Of a DNA stretch of 64,000 nt, positions 43,690-54,487 are shown piece after piece. Within the stretch, counting starts at the first letter, position 1. Every line of letters starts with the position of its first letter. The stretch lies in contig CM064424.1 of NCBI GenBank assembly GCA_032690845.1, forward strand, positions 41,801,511 to 41,865,510. The letters are read 5' to 3'. This DNA comes from Eleusine coracana subsp. coracana. Its lineage: Eukaryota; Streptophyta; Magnoliopsida; Poales; Poaceae. Made by a program: the position numbers and the translations under genes. The notes under the pieces are model-generated. The model was given only the letters and a program-made list of their open reading frames with translations, did not search any database and was not told where the DNA came from.

Positions 43690-44870
43690 TCACATTTAAC
43701 CCGCTGCCCTCACTTCTTCTACCGTGAAAAATGGCGCCGATAGGTGGGACCCCCTCACCCCGCCCGCCCGCCTGCCTCTCACAATACCTAACGCGCGCCT
43801 CAATCTCTGCCGCGCCGCCGCACCCTCCTCCTCCTCTCCTTCTCCCCCCAGCAGCAGAAGCGCCGCCGCGACCCGAGTAGCAGCAGCTGCCACCACCGCC
43901 GCGGCGTCGCTCTTCCTCCTCTCCCCGGCCTCGACCCGACCCGAGCCGCAGCAGCAGCCCTGAGCCACTTCTCCGCCTCCTCTCCATGGCCCCGAGCCGC
44001 CGCCGGAGCATCGCACCGTGCCCTCCTCCTCCTCCTCTAGCAGCAGCTACCGCGACGCTACGCCCTCCTCCTCCTCGAGCAGCAGACGCCGCGACCACAC
44101 GCCCGCCCGTCCATCCGCCCGCCTCCCTCGGTCCCTCGTCAACCCTAACTCGGCTCCGCAGTTCAAAAAAAAGAAGAAAAAAACTCGCCTCTATCTCCAC
44201 CTGCCTTCTGTCGCCATGACCATGAAGATCATGGAGCTCCCACATGGCCGGGAGGAAGGCCGGGGAGAGCGGTGAAGGAGGAGGCTGCGAGGTCAAGCTG
44301 TTCAAGGTGGAAGGCGAGGAGGGGTGTGGATCGAGAGGGCCGTGGCATGGATTGAGAAGGCAATGATGCCCCTGGTACGGCGCAGATCGGGATGGTGGCA
44401 GCGTCCTCGCAGCATCGACGCGGTCGCCGTCGATTTCTTCCGCATCAAGTCCAAGCGACAGAGAAATCTCATCGATCCGAGGCGACGCGTGCTGCCAAGG
44501 TCTCTGCTACCCAAGCGCTAGAGGAATTTCATCGACCTCGCCATGACGGTTTCCTCCATTACTCCGTCGTTCTCGGTAAAGAAGACGGCGATTCGTCCTA
44601 CACTCCGCGCTTGACACGCCGCCAGCATCGACCACGCCATCAGCCCCACCCCTTGTATCTTCGGCCAGCTCATGAAGGCACGACCTCAAAGGAGGGCGGA
44701 TGCGGCGGCAGAGGCAGGGGACATCCACCAGTCCGTGCCTCGAGGCTCAAGGTCACCGGCAGCTGTGGAGGGGCCTCAAACTCCAAGGCGGAAAGACCTT
44801 ATGGACTACAACAGTGATCGAGAGGTCTCCGGCGTCTCCATTTATCAGGTCGTAAGCTCCTTCCTCTCAA
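43690..44870 (+). other. GC-rich gene-like segment inside the Helitron
   Basis: Composition resembles a grass 5' untranslated region and first exon: CCTCCTCCTCC and GCAGCAGC runs, then an ATG near 44217 (MTMKIMELPHGREEGR) with a short open frame. Both strands show long low-complexity frames, which are composition effects. I do not recognise the source gene. It may be captured from a host gene. Confidence 0.4.
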
Positions 44871-47015
44871 TTTGCGAATGATTTAATTTGGTTTTGCTAG
44901 CCTGCACCAAATTGCAAAACTCTTCAGCGGCAGGATCAACATTATTTGGCACCTCCCATCACTGGTGATTTTCACTCAATGTTGCGCTTCCCGTGGATTA
45001 GATAAATTACTTTGTTATAGGTTTATCACAATTCAATCTCAGTACAAGGTATATGAGGAGTCTGAAAACACGTTCATGCCTATGGCAGCAGCATAGTTTA
45101 CATCTTACAACAAAATTTCATTTTTGCATCCCTGGTTTGGAAGAAAAACACTAAATTAAAATCTGGTGGTGGAAAGTAATGGAAAACTTTAGAGTTGCTC
45201 ACCTGAAGGCCATCTAATGGAGATTTATAGCATATGGGAACAGAATGGAGTAGAGATTGGGATATTGTTTAGTCAGAGAAACAAAGACTGAAATGGCATA
45301 CAATAAAGTGAGTAAAACTCTTGCATGTCTCAGCATATTCATTTTAGTTCCAGGAAACAACTCATCTAACCTCCTGTGCACACATTAAATCTGAATACTT
45401 GTACGTTATCCCATGCATAAAAGATACAATGCTCAGTAGCATCATATCTTTGTCTTGTTATTCTTTTGCTGAATATCAATATCATTTCATCATATTTGGA
45501 TAGTCAGCTCTTTTTGCATTAATGTATTTGTCATTGAACATGCAAATCATTACCTTTGAATTCTATAAGTCATCTATTTCTTTGATGTTACTTTGCAATT
45601 TCGGATAGCCCTTGGGACTGATTCATGTTTGATGAGCTTAATAATTGCACTGGTTTAGGTTTCAGCTAAGTCTATTTAATCAGGAAAAGAGACATGAGGA
45701 GTCTCTGGTTCTAAAGTCTGTGGTATAGAAAGTCTATCTTATAGCGCCTTTCTTTTGATTAGTTGTTTATTCTGTTATGCCTACATTTAGTTGTTTATAC
45801 TGTTATGCCTACATTTATATACATAAATGATTGTCCATTTGATGTTATCTCAGCCTTTGAATATTCATTTTGAAGAAAAACGCATGGAGGCCATCGTGAA
45901 AGGAATTTGCAGAGAGGTTGATTAAGTTTATCTTACCATCCTGCGGCCCGCTGATCTAATACATTACCAGCGCTAAGGTGAAGACCAATGCAGACACATT
46001 TTAATTTAAGTGCTTCTCTGTTCTTATCTTTTGTTATCATATAATGCTAACCATGATAGTATTGACAAATACTTATCTTTTGTGGCCTCCAAGCAAAGGC
46101 AAGGGGGCACAATGGCACGTTGATGATATGATGATAGAGCCTGGTGCCATCACGTCAATAGCTTTTCCCACTAATTATACAAGCCACAATCTTACAGAAC
46201 CTTCTACTTTTTAGTCATTTGGGATGAAATCCCACAAATTATACTAGCCATAGTCTTACAAAACCTTCTATATCTTGAGTCATTTGGGATGAAAATGTAT
46301 AGTATAAGTATCAGTTTTCAGGATGTTGATAGCCTGGCAGGGAAGATCGCAACTGCAAATGATGGTTAAATATATCCCTGTAATATTCTTACTGTTTATT
46401 TTAGATTTAGTTAGTCTTGTGTTTCATTAGAGACCCCCTCTGTTTTTTAAAATTGTTCGTAGTTAACTGGCTAAGACAATCTGGCACTGAACCTCACAAA
46501 ATGCAAAAGGGAATATAATTTTTTACCATTTGGCTATGTAAACTCAAATTTTGAAGTTATTGCATGAGCTAAAAATATGGTGGTAACTGGTAATCTGCAT
46601 CAGCCTCGATGGTAGTTGTTTGTATGTATTTTTTCTTTCTTTGATCTTAAGGAATGGTAATACAAACTTTGACAAAAGAAATTGTGTTCTAAAATACTGT
46701 GGTCTTATATATAATTAGTTCTTCTTATTTCCATTTTATATATTTGGAAAATCTGCATATGAGTGCCGGGAAAAATTAAAGAACAATAAATGTTAGCTAT
46801 CAGAAGTGCTTGCATCACCTTTTTCTGTATTATTAAAGAACAATAAATGTAACATTATAGACACATGCACAAGTGCAGTTCTGCTAAACATGCAAGTGCC
46901 ATTATGTTTGCCATCAAAAACAAATTGGTAAACATTGCTGCTTTCTTTTCTCTTTTGACAATTTAACGTTGTTTTAATCTTGTATTTTCTTATCCTCATA
47001 ATTACATAACAACAG
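44871..47015 (+). other. AT-rich, intron-like segment of the Helitron
   Basis: No convincing coding sequence. A 54-bp-scale direct repeat with TAGTTGTTTATWCTGTTATGC appears at 45760-45810, and CACAAATTATACTAGCC-like phrases repeat at 46170-46255. It is consistent with captured introns. No terminal structures of other elements were seen. Confidence 0.4.
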
Positions 47016-47226
47016 GACATTACTTTGGGAGTTGCTATTGGGTCATCAACACAGATATGCATGTTTGTGGTAAGAATATTTAGTAGATGATGGGGCGTAA
47101 GAATATCCAAGTTGCTATTGGGACATAACTAACCCACGTCTTCTTTTTACATTGTTTGCAGTTTTCATTTTGTGTAGTAATTGGGTGGATGATGGGGCAG
47201 GAAATGGACTTCTATGCTCATGCCAC
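47016..47226 (+). pseudogene. Captured exons of a CAX-type cation/H+ exchanger
   Basis: CAX proteins are vacuolar Ca2+/H+ antiporters. The exon 47016-47069 (after acceptor ACAACAG, before donor GTAAGA) encodes DITLGVAIGSSTQICMFV, the conserved second-repeat motif. The exon from 47162 (after acceptor TTTGCAG) encodes FSFCVVIGWMMGQEMDF, the next transmembrane segment. A 92-bp intron (47070-47161) separates them, so genomic DNA and not a cDNA was captured. The remainder of the gene is missing, so no transporter can be made. It lies about 0.5 kb from the Helitron 3' end in the same orientation. Confidence 0.75.
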
Positions 47227-47740
47227 AAGAGTTTTCACAGGAGTTGGTACCGAGTCTGAATATTCTGAATATGATGATATAGATTTGATAGCCTTTTATG
47301 ATTTCAGTACAGATATGTAACTATGGCCCGTTTATAATAATAATAAATGTGAGAATTACTTATTTTTCTTTGAAAATAGGTTGTTATGTCGAGATCAAAA
47401 TATTTCATACATTTTTCAGTCAATAGCATTATTGTTGATAATTGTTCTGAGATCTGAGTTCATGCACTTTCCGGTTTTGATTTAGTATACTGATAAATGA
47501 CAATTTCAATAATAAAAGAGAATATTGTTAATTTAGACTAGGCAACATGAGTCTTAATTGCTGCTTGCATTGTAAATGTCAAAAACACATGGAGAATAGA
47601 AAATATTACTGTAAAGATGCTACCATGAATTTCTAAAATGTATTATTTTATTTTTGAACCCAGGCATTAGATAGTATTCTTTTTTTATATTGTTATGTGA
47701 AATTTTTATCACCCATAGCAACGCACGGGTACTCAGCTAG

Positions 47741-47741
<1 letters not shown>

Positions 47742-47832
<91 letters not shown>
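47742..47832. repeat. (TA)n microsatellite, about 91 bp
   Basis: An uninterrupted AT dinucleotide array starts one base after the Helitron CTAG end. AT tracts are common Helitron insertion sites. The tyrosine/isoleucine open frame across it is an artefact. Confidence 0.95.
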
Positions 47833-47835
<3 letters not shown>

Positions 47836-47966
47836 TTTTGGCAACACCGGTAACCCTTCACCTTCATTTTTCATTGCTTTAGCTGCCACCATTGACTTCT
47901 ATCCCCATTTGCATTCATCTACCATCAAACTCTTTCTAGCTCCATTTCCACCACATCGCAACCCCA

Positions 47967-49019
47967 ATGGCGCCCAAGCACACCCATCAAAGCACTAGGA
48001 GTTCGTCGAAGGGGCAATCTTCCCGTGTATGTGTGGAGGACGACTCGTCCTTCGACATCCCCGAAGGGATCAAGGAATTTCCGACATCCTCCACGGACAC
48101 AGAGAAGATCAACAGTCTCATCATTGATGGAGTTCTCCATGATCAACAAATAGGGGATTGGATTGAAGTGTTAGGTCAGAAATTTCCGTAGCCCCCCCCC
48201 CCCCCCCCGGCAAGATCATATCATAGTTTTTGCTCCCCTTTTCTACCGTGGATTTGGGATGCCATGGTCTGATTTCTTCCATGAGCTGCTATTCTTCTAT
48301 AGGAGTAACCTTGTTAATCTAAATACCAATTCAATTCTCCACATTGCTATTTATATCCATCTGCGCGAAGTGTTCCTAGGGATTGCCCCTCACTTCGATA
48401 CTTTCAAGGAAATGTTTGTGCTGAAGTCCAATAACAACGATGTTATTGGTGTTGCCAGATTTCAATTGAGGAACAAATCTAAATATATTGAAGTTCCTCT
48501 TCCTTCTACTAACAAGGGATGGCACTCTGATTGGTATTATCATGGAAACCATGCTCCTTCTTTATCTGAATTCACTGCTGAAGCCCCTGTACCCCGTCCT
48601 GAGTGGTCAGAAAAGGTGTCGCCTGATAAGAAGACCTAGGTGGAAGCAATTTTAAAGAAAATTGCAGTGTTAAAATCTCAAGGATATAGTGGAGTCGATG
48701 TCGCAGCGAGCTTCATATATCGCTGAGTCCAACCCATTAAGAGATATCATGTCCCTGGTTGGAAATTCAATATGAAAGGAGATACTACCATGGAGGTGCC
48801 TGAAGAGTTATCTGATCGAGGGCTAAAACTGAAGCTTGGAAATATGTTTTCCTCTTTGCTCGATTGGACCCCAGCGACCAAAAAGCAGGACATCATTCTG
48901 AGACCAATAGGAACAATGTAAGTAAATGTTGTTGTTATGTTAATCATATTAACAGCCATATGCAAAATTGACATATCTTGTTGAATGTAGAATCTGGATA
49001 GATATTCATCTAATCCACC
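47967..49019 (+). pseudogene. Tat antisense gene, copy 1 (Transposase_28-like)
   Basis: The start MAPKHTHQSTRSS leads to FDIPEGIKEFP and TDTEKINSLIIDGVL. A 17-C run (48192-48208) breaks the frame. The central domain continues from FYRGFGMPWSDFFHELLFF through NSILHIAIYIHLREVFLGI, FDTFKEMFVLKS and VPLPSTNKGWHSDW, the features of the 'putative gypsy type transposon' (PF04195) family. It then goes through YSGVDVAASFIYR to EVPEELSD. A GT-AG intron (48918-48990) follows, and the second exon is cut after 29 bases by the Tat insertion at 49020. Stops at 48637 and near 48724 confirm decay. It is antisense to its own element, whose coding strand is minus. Confidence 0.8.
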
Positions 49020-49441
49020 TGTGACATATGTACCCGGGATACCTAACCACTCGGCTATATGGCCGAGTGGGCCGGGGACTCGGTTATGAAGTATTGATGA
49101 ATTCGGCCCAGAAGATATTTACTTAGATATTTGTTTGAGTAAGCAGCAAGTTAGGTTAGTAGATATGATGAATAGATAGGATCTGTTATAACAGAATAAA
49201 AGATTACCATGTAAGTTGTTGCCCATCAGATATATAAGCAGGACAGGGGGTCTTCGGCAAGATAAAGACTCGTATTGGAACCCTAATTCCAAGATGAACC
49301 CTAGCAATACAGAAACACCAAATAGGACGTAGGGTTGTTATCCTCCGGGAGGCCCGAACCTGTATAAACCTTGTGTCCTGTGTCCATCAATCTTTCATAC
49401 TCATACGCATACCTAAATCTACTATCAAGAATATCTCTCCA
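49020..49441 (+). repeat. 5' LTR of the plus-strand Tat element
   Basis: 422 bp from TGTGACATATGTACCC to AATATCTCTCCA. TATA box ATATATAAGC at 49230-49239. It shares CTAACCACTCGGCTATATGG and related phrases with the LTR at 42568-42996 in reverse. It is short compared with other LTRs in the window. Confidence 0.85.
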
Positions 49442-49444
49442 TAG

Positions 49445-49459
49445 TTGGCACGCCAGGGA
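49445..49459 (+). promoter_or_regulatory. Putative primer-binding site of the Tat element
   Basis: TTGGCACGCCAGGGA starts three bases after the LTR and is followed by a G run (to 49470). This placement fits Tat-lineage primer sites. I cannot name the tRNA with confidence. Confidence 0.55.
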
Positions 49460-49496
49460 GGGGGGGGGGGCGTTGAGTCCAACTCTGTTGAAATCA

Positions 49497-51413
49497 ATGG
49501 CTTTCGTCGACATCAAGTTCTGCCTGGGAGATAAGATCCGCTTTGGCACCATCAGCTTCGTGGACGATCAAAGCGGGGACCTCGTCAAGCAAGATCAAGC
49601 GACCCTTCCGGTGGTCATCACCTTCAGATCCAGGCGTCAGCAGAGCTTTGACGGTCGATCGGATTTACCCGACCGGTTGGTTCCCACTCGGCCTTAACAA
49701 CACGGCGGCAGTCCTTCAGACAGAAATCCTTTCGGGCTCCTGCTCAACGTTGCCCACAACAAGTCGATCGGCAACCTTGGCCGACTCGGACCTCACTACG
49801 GTCGATCTCCCGGCTTTTCATATGGATCAGTCGGATGAAGATCCCAATTTTTTTTTATGAATCGAGATTAGTAGCAATGATCGGCCTTGAAAATGAGTCA
49901 GTTCTGGACTTGATTGTAGGTCCGAGTGATTCGGAAAGTTGCTTGTCGGATTATCGTGAGGTGTTCATGGTGGCACCAGCCGCCCAAGGAGGCACTGATG
50001 GAGAAGCATCGGTGGCAACCGCCGCATGAGCAAACATGCAGCACTAGGACGGATAGGAAACTGATCCCGAGGACGATGACCCAGACGCTGCCACTCTCCC
50101 ACTCCGACACTGGATGCTTGGCAGGGATCCCGGGTCGTGCAGAATCTGGACATGGGCGACATCACCTTAAAACTTGATGGTGAAGACGTCTTCAAAACAA
50201 CACAGCATAACATCACGGCTGTGGCGGCCCTTCTGAGCTCATTAGAGCCATGCTCCAAGTCACCCCAGAGTTGACACCTCAGGTCAAAAAGTTAAAGGCA
50301 CACATCAAGGCCGCGGCTGTACTGGAGATGCATGTGGTGCGATTAGCACCAAGTAAGACGGTACCTGGGGCTTCCACTTCGGTACCCAGCCAGGAAAGAA
50401 GGGACCGACAACGTATCGACCGATAGGCAACCCCACCGACCATACCACGATGAAGGCCCATTGCAGACTACCATGATCGGCATCCAGACGCCGACCTACT
50501 CAATGGTATACCGCCACGTGATGCCCGGGTTCGATTGGACAGTAGATACCAAGAGCAGGACAACGTAGTTCGCCGAGAATACGAAGATGAATGACGTCAT
50601 AGTGGTTTCGTTGATGACCGATACTACGAGCGCAACAATAGGAGAGAGCCGCCCAGAGACGATCGATACCACGATTGATGAGACGAGGGTCAGCGCGAAG
50701 ACAGAACTCGCTGAGAAGCTGGTCACGAGCAGGAACCAACTCCCACCCTGGAAGACTACGACGACGAGGCCGACATTCGGGCCTTCACTCGGGACTTATG
50801 GACCATCAGTTGTTCGACCGGCTTCAAACCAGTCGGCATCGAGAAGTATGATGGCAAGATGGACCCGTGCGACTGGCTTCACGTCTATTCAACTGCCATA
50901 CGGGCACTCGGCGGTGAAAGCTTTGTCATGGCCAATTATCTGCATGTATGTCTGGCCCCGGCAGCCAGAACTTGGCTCACCAATCTGCCTGACAATTCCA
51001 TCAGTTCTTGGGCAGAGCTTTGCCGACAGTTCACCGTCAACTTTCAAGCTACTTTCGACAGACCAGGGAATCACTAGGAACTCACCCGAATTAAGCAGCG
51101 GGACCAGGAGCCATTGCAAGAGTATATCCAGCGCTTCTGCCGAGTGAAGAATACCATACATAACATCTCGGACGCTCATGTCCTTGTCGCCTTCCAAGGT
51201 GGACTCTGTGTCGACAACTTGATCAAGAAGATCGGAAGATTAGATGCTGCTAGAAGATTGTCGGCCAAGGAACTCTTCACCATGGCTGACAAATACGCGG
51301 CTGGTAACTCAGCTCTCTTCCAAGTTTGCCAGTACAACGATTGGACACCTCGGAATTGTAATCAGTCGGGCCTATCCAACTACAACAAGGACGACGACAA
51401 GAAGCGTAAGTAA
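49497..51413 (+). pseudogene. Gag of the plus-strand Tat element
   Basis: The start MAFVDIKFCLGDKIRFGTIS lies 38 bases after the primer region. The frame breaks at 49695 and several times in the following 1.1 kb. The capsid (retrotransposon gag) domain is well preserved from VGIEKYDGKMDPCDWLHVYS near 50840 through YLHVCLAPAARTWLTNLP and SWAELCRQFTVNFQATFDRP. A stop follows near 51076, and LQEYIQRFCRVKNTIHNISD lies beyond it. It cannot be translated as one protein. Confidence 0.85.
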
Positions 51414-51422
51414 GACCGAACA

Positions 51423-52700
51423 GTGGCCAACACGGAGAGCACCAATGGGAAGAAACAGGTCACTCAGGATGACTACGACAAAATGCTTGACGGTCCTTGT
51501 CTATTACATGACGGTGCGCACAAAGCCAGGGAATGCTTTAAGCTGAAGAATTTCGTGCATCATGCTTTGAAAGTCTGCAAAGACTATCCCTGGATTCCCA
51601 AGGGCGGCAGAAAAGACGCGGATAAGGACAACCAAGATAAGGACAAGGAGGAATTCCAAGATCCTGAACGTGAGGTCTATTACATCTGCGGTAGGTCCAC
51701 AGTAGATTCGAAGTGCCAGCAGAAGATCCTATATAGAGAGGTCTACTCGATTTCACCAGCGGTACCTCACTATTTACGTTGGTCTGAGGTCCCAATTACT
51801 TTTGATTGGTCGGACCATCCGGATTACATCCCCAGACCCTGGAAATATCCCTTAGTACTGACACCGGCTGTTAACCGAGTTTGGTTGAATAGGGTACTGG
51901 TGGAAGGCGGCTGCAATCTGTACATCCTCTTCATGAAAGTCTTCAACGAGCTCGGCATACCTTTGACCGACCTCAAGCCAAGCCGATCGCCGTTTCACGG
52001 CATGATCCCTGGCATGCACACAGTTCCCCTAGGGCAAATCACTCTACCAGTGACGTTCGGCACTCGGGAGAACTACAGGACGAAGCGCATTACCTTCAAG
52101 GTTGTAGAGCTAGACTCTACATACCACGCCATCATAGGGCGGCCAACCATCGCCAAGTTCATGGCCATACCTTATTACCCGTACATGATGATGAAGCTGC
52201 TGGGACCGAATGGAGTCATTTCACTTCGTTCGGATGTTCAGACCTTCTACAACTGCAACAATGGAAGTTGTGAGCTGATAGAAAAGAAGGTGGTGGCATC
52301 AGAGCTGGCCGAGTTGAAGGCAGAGATCACAACGGTGGAGGAGGCCATGCTTGACTCACCTCCCAAGAAGACGCTGAAGGCCATGATACAGGTGGAAGTC
52401 GTGGAGTCTAAGAAGATTCACTTAGATGATAGTGATGTATCCAAGACCGCCAATATCCAAGACCGCCAAAATAATAAAGACATATTTGCTTGGAACCCCT
52501 ATGATATGCCGGGTGTTCTAAGGGAAAAGGCTGAGTACAAATTTCACGTTCGAGACAATGCTAAGATCGTGAGGCAGCGACTTAGACAATTCTCGCAGGA
52601 CCGAAAGGATGCGATTAGAAAAGAATTCGGCCAATTATTGGCAGCCGGTTTTATCAAAGAAGTTTTTCACCCCGACTGGTTAGCCAACCAGTCCTGGTGA
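51423..52700 (+). pseudogene. Gag end and protease of the Tat element
   Basis: An open frame of 425 codons includes the end of gag, then a retropepsin-like protease: VLVEGGCNLYILFMKVFNEL, HGMIPGMHTVPLGQITLPV and YHAIIGRPTIAKFMAIPYY. The catalytic Asp of the D-G-G motif is Glu here (codon 51903-51905). It continues to the first RT residues (VRQRLRQFSQDRKDAIRKEF). It is the longest open frame of this element. Confidence 0.85.
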
Positions 52701-53258
52701 GAAAGAAAGGAATGGCGGATGTGCGTGGATTGTACCGGCCTTAACCAAGCCTGCCCAAAAGATCCATCCACCCTCCCACGCATAGATCAGGTGGTCGAAT
52801 TAATGGCTAGATACGCCTTGTTGAGCTTCTTAGACGCCTATTCGGGGTACCATTAGATTCCCTCAAATAAATCTGACTAGCTCAAAACTTCGTTCATCAC
52901 GCCACTCGGGGCTTTTTGTTACATGGCAATGCCCTTTGGTCTGAAACACACTGGTGCCACCTACCAGCGAACCATGCAACGGTGCCTGGACAACCAGATA
53001 GGAAGAAATGTAGAAGCCTATATTGATGACATGGTGGTTAAAAGCCGGCTCTCCTCCGACTTGATATCAGACTTGGATGAGACATTCGGCAATCTTCGCA
53101 AATACAATATGAAGCTCAATCCCAAGAAATGCATCTTTGGCGTCCCATCGGGAAAATTACTTAGCTTTCTGGTATCACATCGAGGGATCAAAGCAAATGT
53201 AGAAAAGGTGAACACCATATTGCGAATGGGACCCCCGCATTCACAAAAGGACATTTAG
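52560..53258 (+). pseudogene. Reverse transcriptase of the Tat element
   Basis: RT spans WRMCVDCTGLNQACPKD near 52710, LLSFLDAYSGYH near 52820 (first catalytic Asp kept), FCYMAMPFGLKHTGATYQR near 52915-52975, and the intact active site YIDD at 53019-53030. A frameshift near 52690 and stops near 52853, 52869 and 52879 break it. A TAG at 53256-53258 ends the segment. Confidence 0.85.
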
Positions 53259-53660
53259 AAGTTAACCGGCTGCATGGCAGCACTCAGTCGGTTTATGTCA
53301 TGACTCGGCGTCCGAGGACTACCTTTCTTCCGGCTGCTCAAGAAACAAGAATCATTCATTTGGAATGATGAAGCACAGAAGGCTTTGGAGGACTTTAAGG
53401 CTTATATTAGTGGCCATTTGGTGCTAACTCCCCCAGAGCCAAAGGAATCTTTGCAGCTGTACATCTCCGCAACCATACACGTGGTCAGCACGGTGCTAGC
53501 GGTGGAGCGGGTGGAAGATGGCAAGGCTCAAAAGGTGCAGTGGCTGATTTATTTCATCAGCGAGGTCCTATCGGATTCCAAGGTTTAGTATTTTCAGCTT
53601 CAGAAGTTAGTTTATGCATTAGTCATGACATCTCGGAAGTTGAAGCATTACTTTAAGGAC
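53259..53660 (+). pseudogene. RT connection and first RNase H of the Tat element
   Basis: FFRLLKKQESFIWNDEAQKAL and LVLTPPEPKESLQLYISATIH mark the RT/RNase H junction. Normally an Asp-containing motif follows LYI; here the sequence reads YISATIHVVSTVLAVE, so the expected RNase H catalytic site looks altered, as is usual for the first RNase H in this lineage. A stop (near 53586) separates it from the next segment. Confidence 0.7.
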
Positions 53661-54310
53661 CATCCAATTGAGGTCCATACATCATTCGAGTTGGGTGAGC
53701 TGCTCCACAATCGAGAAGCAACTGGAAAAATAGCCAAGTGGACCATCGAGCTTGGATCATATGACATCACCTTCAAACCTCACGACACAATTAAAGGTCA
53801 GGCGTTGTCCGATTTCGTCGCTGAGTGGACAGAATGTGAATTACCGCCCACCCCGCAAGAACTAAGCTATTGGACAATGGCATTTGACGGTTCCCTACAA
53901 CTGGAGGGTGCCAGAGCAGGAGTCATATTGACATCCCCAAATGGAGCTAAGTTACGGTATGTCCTCCGAATGCATTTCCACGCGTCTAATAACATAGCAG
54001 AGTATGAAGCCTTGTTGCACGGACTTCGGACAGCTGATCACTCGGTGTCCAAAGGTTAAGCATCTTCGGTGACTCAGCACTAGTAATCAATCAAATGACA
54101 ATGGAATGGTGTTGTTCTCACGAGAGTATGACAACCTACTGCACTAAAGTTTGGAAGCTAGAAGACAAGTTTGATGGCATCGAGTATAAACACGTCCTCC
54201 GGAAGTATAACGAGGAGGCAGTCGAGCTGGCCAAGATTGGGTCCAGTAGATCTAAAATACCTGATGGAGTATTCCTTGATGATTTACATAAGTCATCTGT
54301 ACTACCCTAG
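53625..54310 (+). pseudogene. Second (archaeal-like) RNase H of the Tat element
   Basis: LSYWTMAFDGSLQLEGARAG near 53860-53920 carries the first catalytic Asp, and NNIAEYEALLHGL near 53990-54020 the Glu. The third acidic site, in FGDSALVINQ, lies after a frameshift at about 54055. This second RNase H, following a degenerate one, is the hallmark of Tat elements. The tether to integrase follows in the frame starting at 54095. Confidence 0.8.
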
Positions 54311-54487
54311 CAAACTGTGGTGTAGTCGGTACCAAAGGAAGGAGCAACATCTCAGGTAGCTATCATCCAAGTAGATTGGCGCACTCCCTTCATCGAGTAT
54401 TTAGATCACGACATGTTACCAACCTACAAATAAGAAGCCCTCCATATCATTCGTAAGTCCAGATCATACTGCATAGTTGATCATCTC

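Larger units (their letters stand above)
43602..47740 (+). mobile_element. Helitron, about 4.1 kb, carrying gene fragments
   Basis: The 3' end is well defined. A hairpin CCCAT...ACGGG (47712-47729, one mismatch) is followed by TACTCAGCTAG and then T. The 5' end is inferred: a TC within ATATCTTTACCATT at about 43605 lies just where Tat-like spacer stops resembling its surroundings, with A before it. The interior starts GC-rich (43690-44850, gene-5'-end-like, triplet-rich) and continues AT-rich and intron-like, with two CAX exons near the 3' end. No Rep/helicase was seen, so it is non-autonomous. Confidence 0.6.
42568..49019 (-). mobile_element. Tat-type Gypsy element, minus strand, partial
   Basis: Reading leftward, the visible part consists of the antisense gene, a spacer with a Helitron insertion, polypurine tract and 3' LTR. 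Its gag, pol and 5' LTR are not in the window, because another Tat element is inserted at 49020. LTR similarity to the plus-strand element at 49020 and the shared antisense gene show that both belong to the same or sister families. Confidence 0.8.

Noticed and set aside
43652..44305. 217-codon Gly/Arg-rich frame on minus
   Set aside because: It mirrors CCT/GCC triplet runs of a GC-rich plus-strand leader-like segment; no domain.
1507..47740. One giant Helitron between the ends at 1507 and 47740
   Set aside because: Both are 3' ends and they face opposite directions, so they cannot be the two ends of one element.
47697..47882. Tyr/Ile-repeat open frame
   Set aside because: It is the translation of a (TA)n microsatellite.
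42568..49441. Tat LTRs at 42568 and 49020 as a pair of one element
   Set aside because: They are inverted relative to each other; a retrotransposon has direct LTRs. Each has its own polypurine tract or primer site in opposite orientation.
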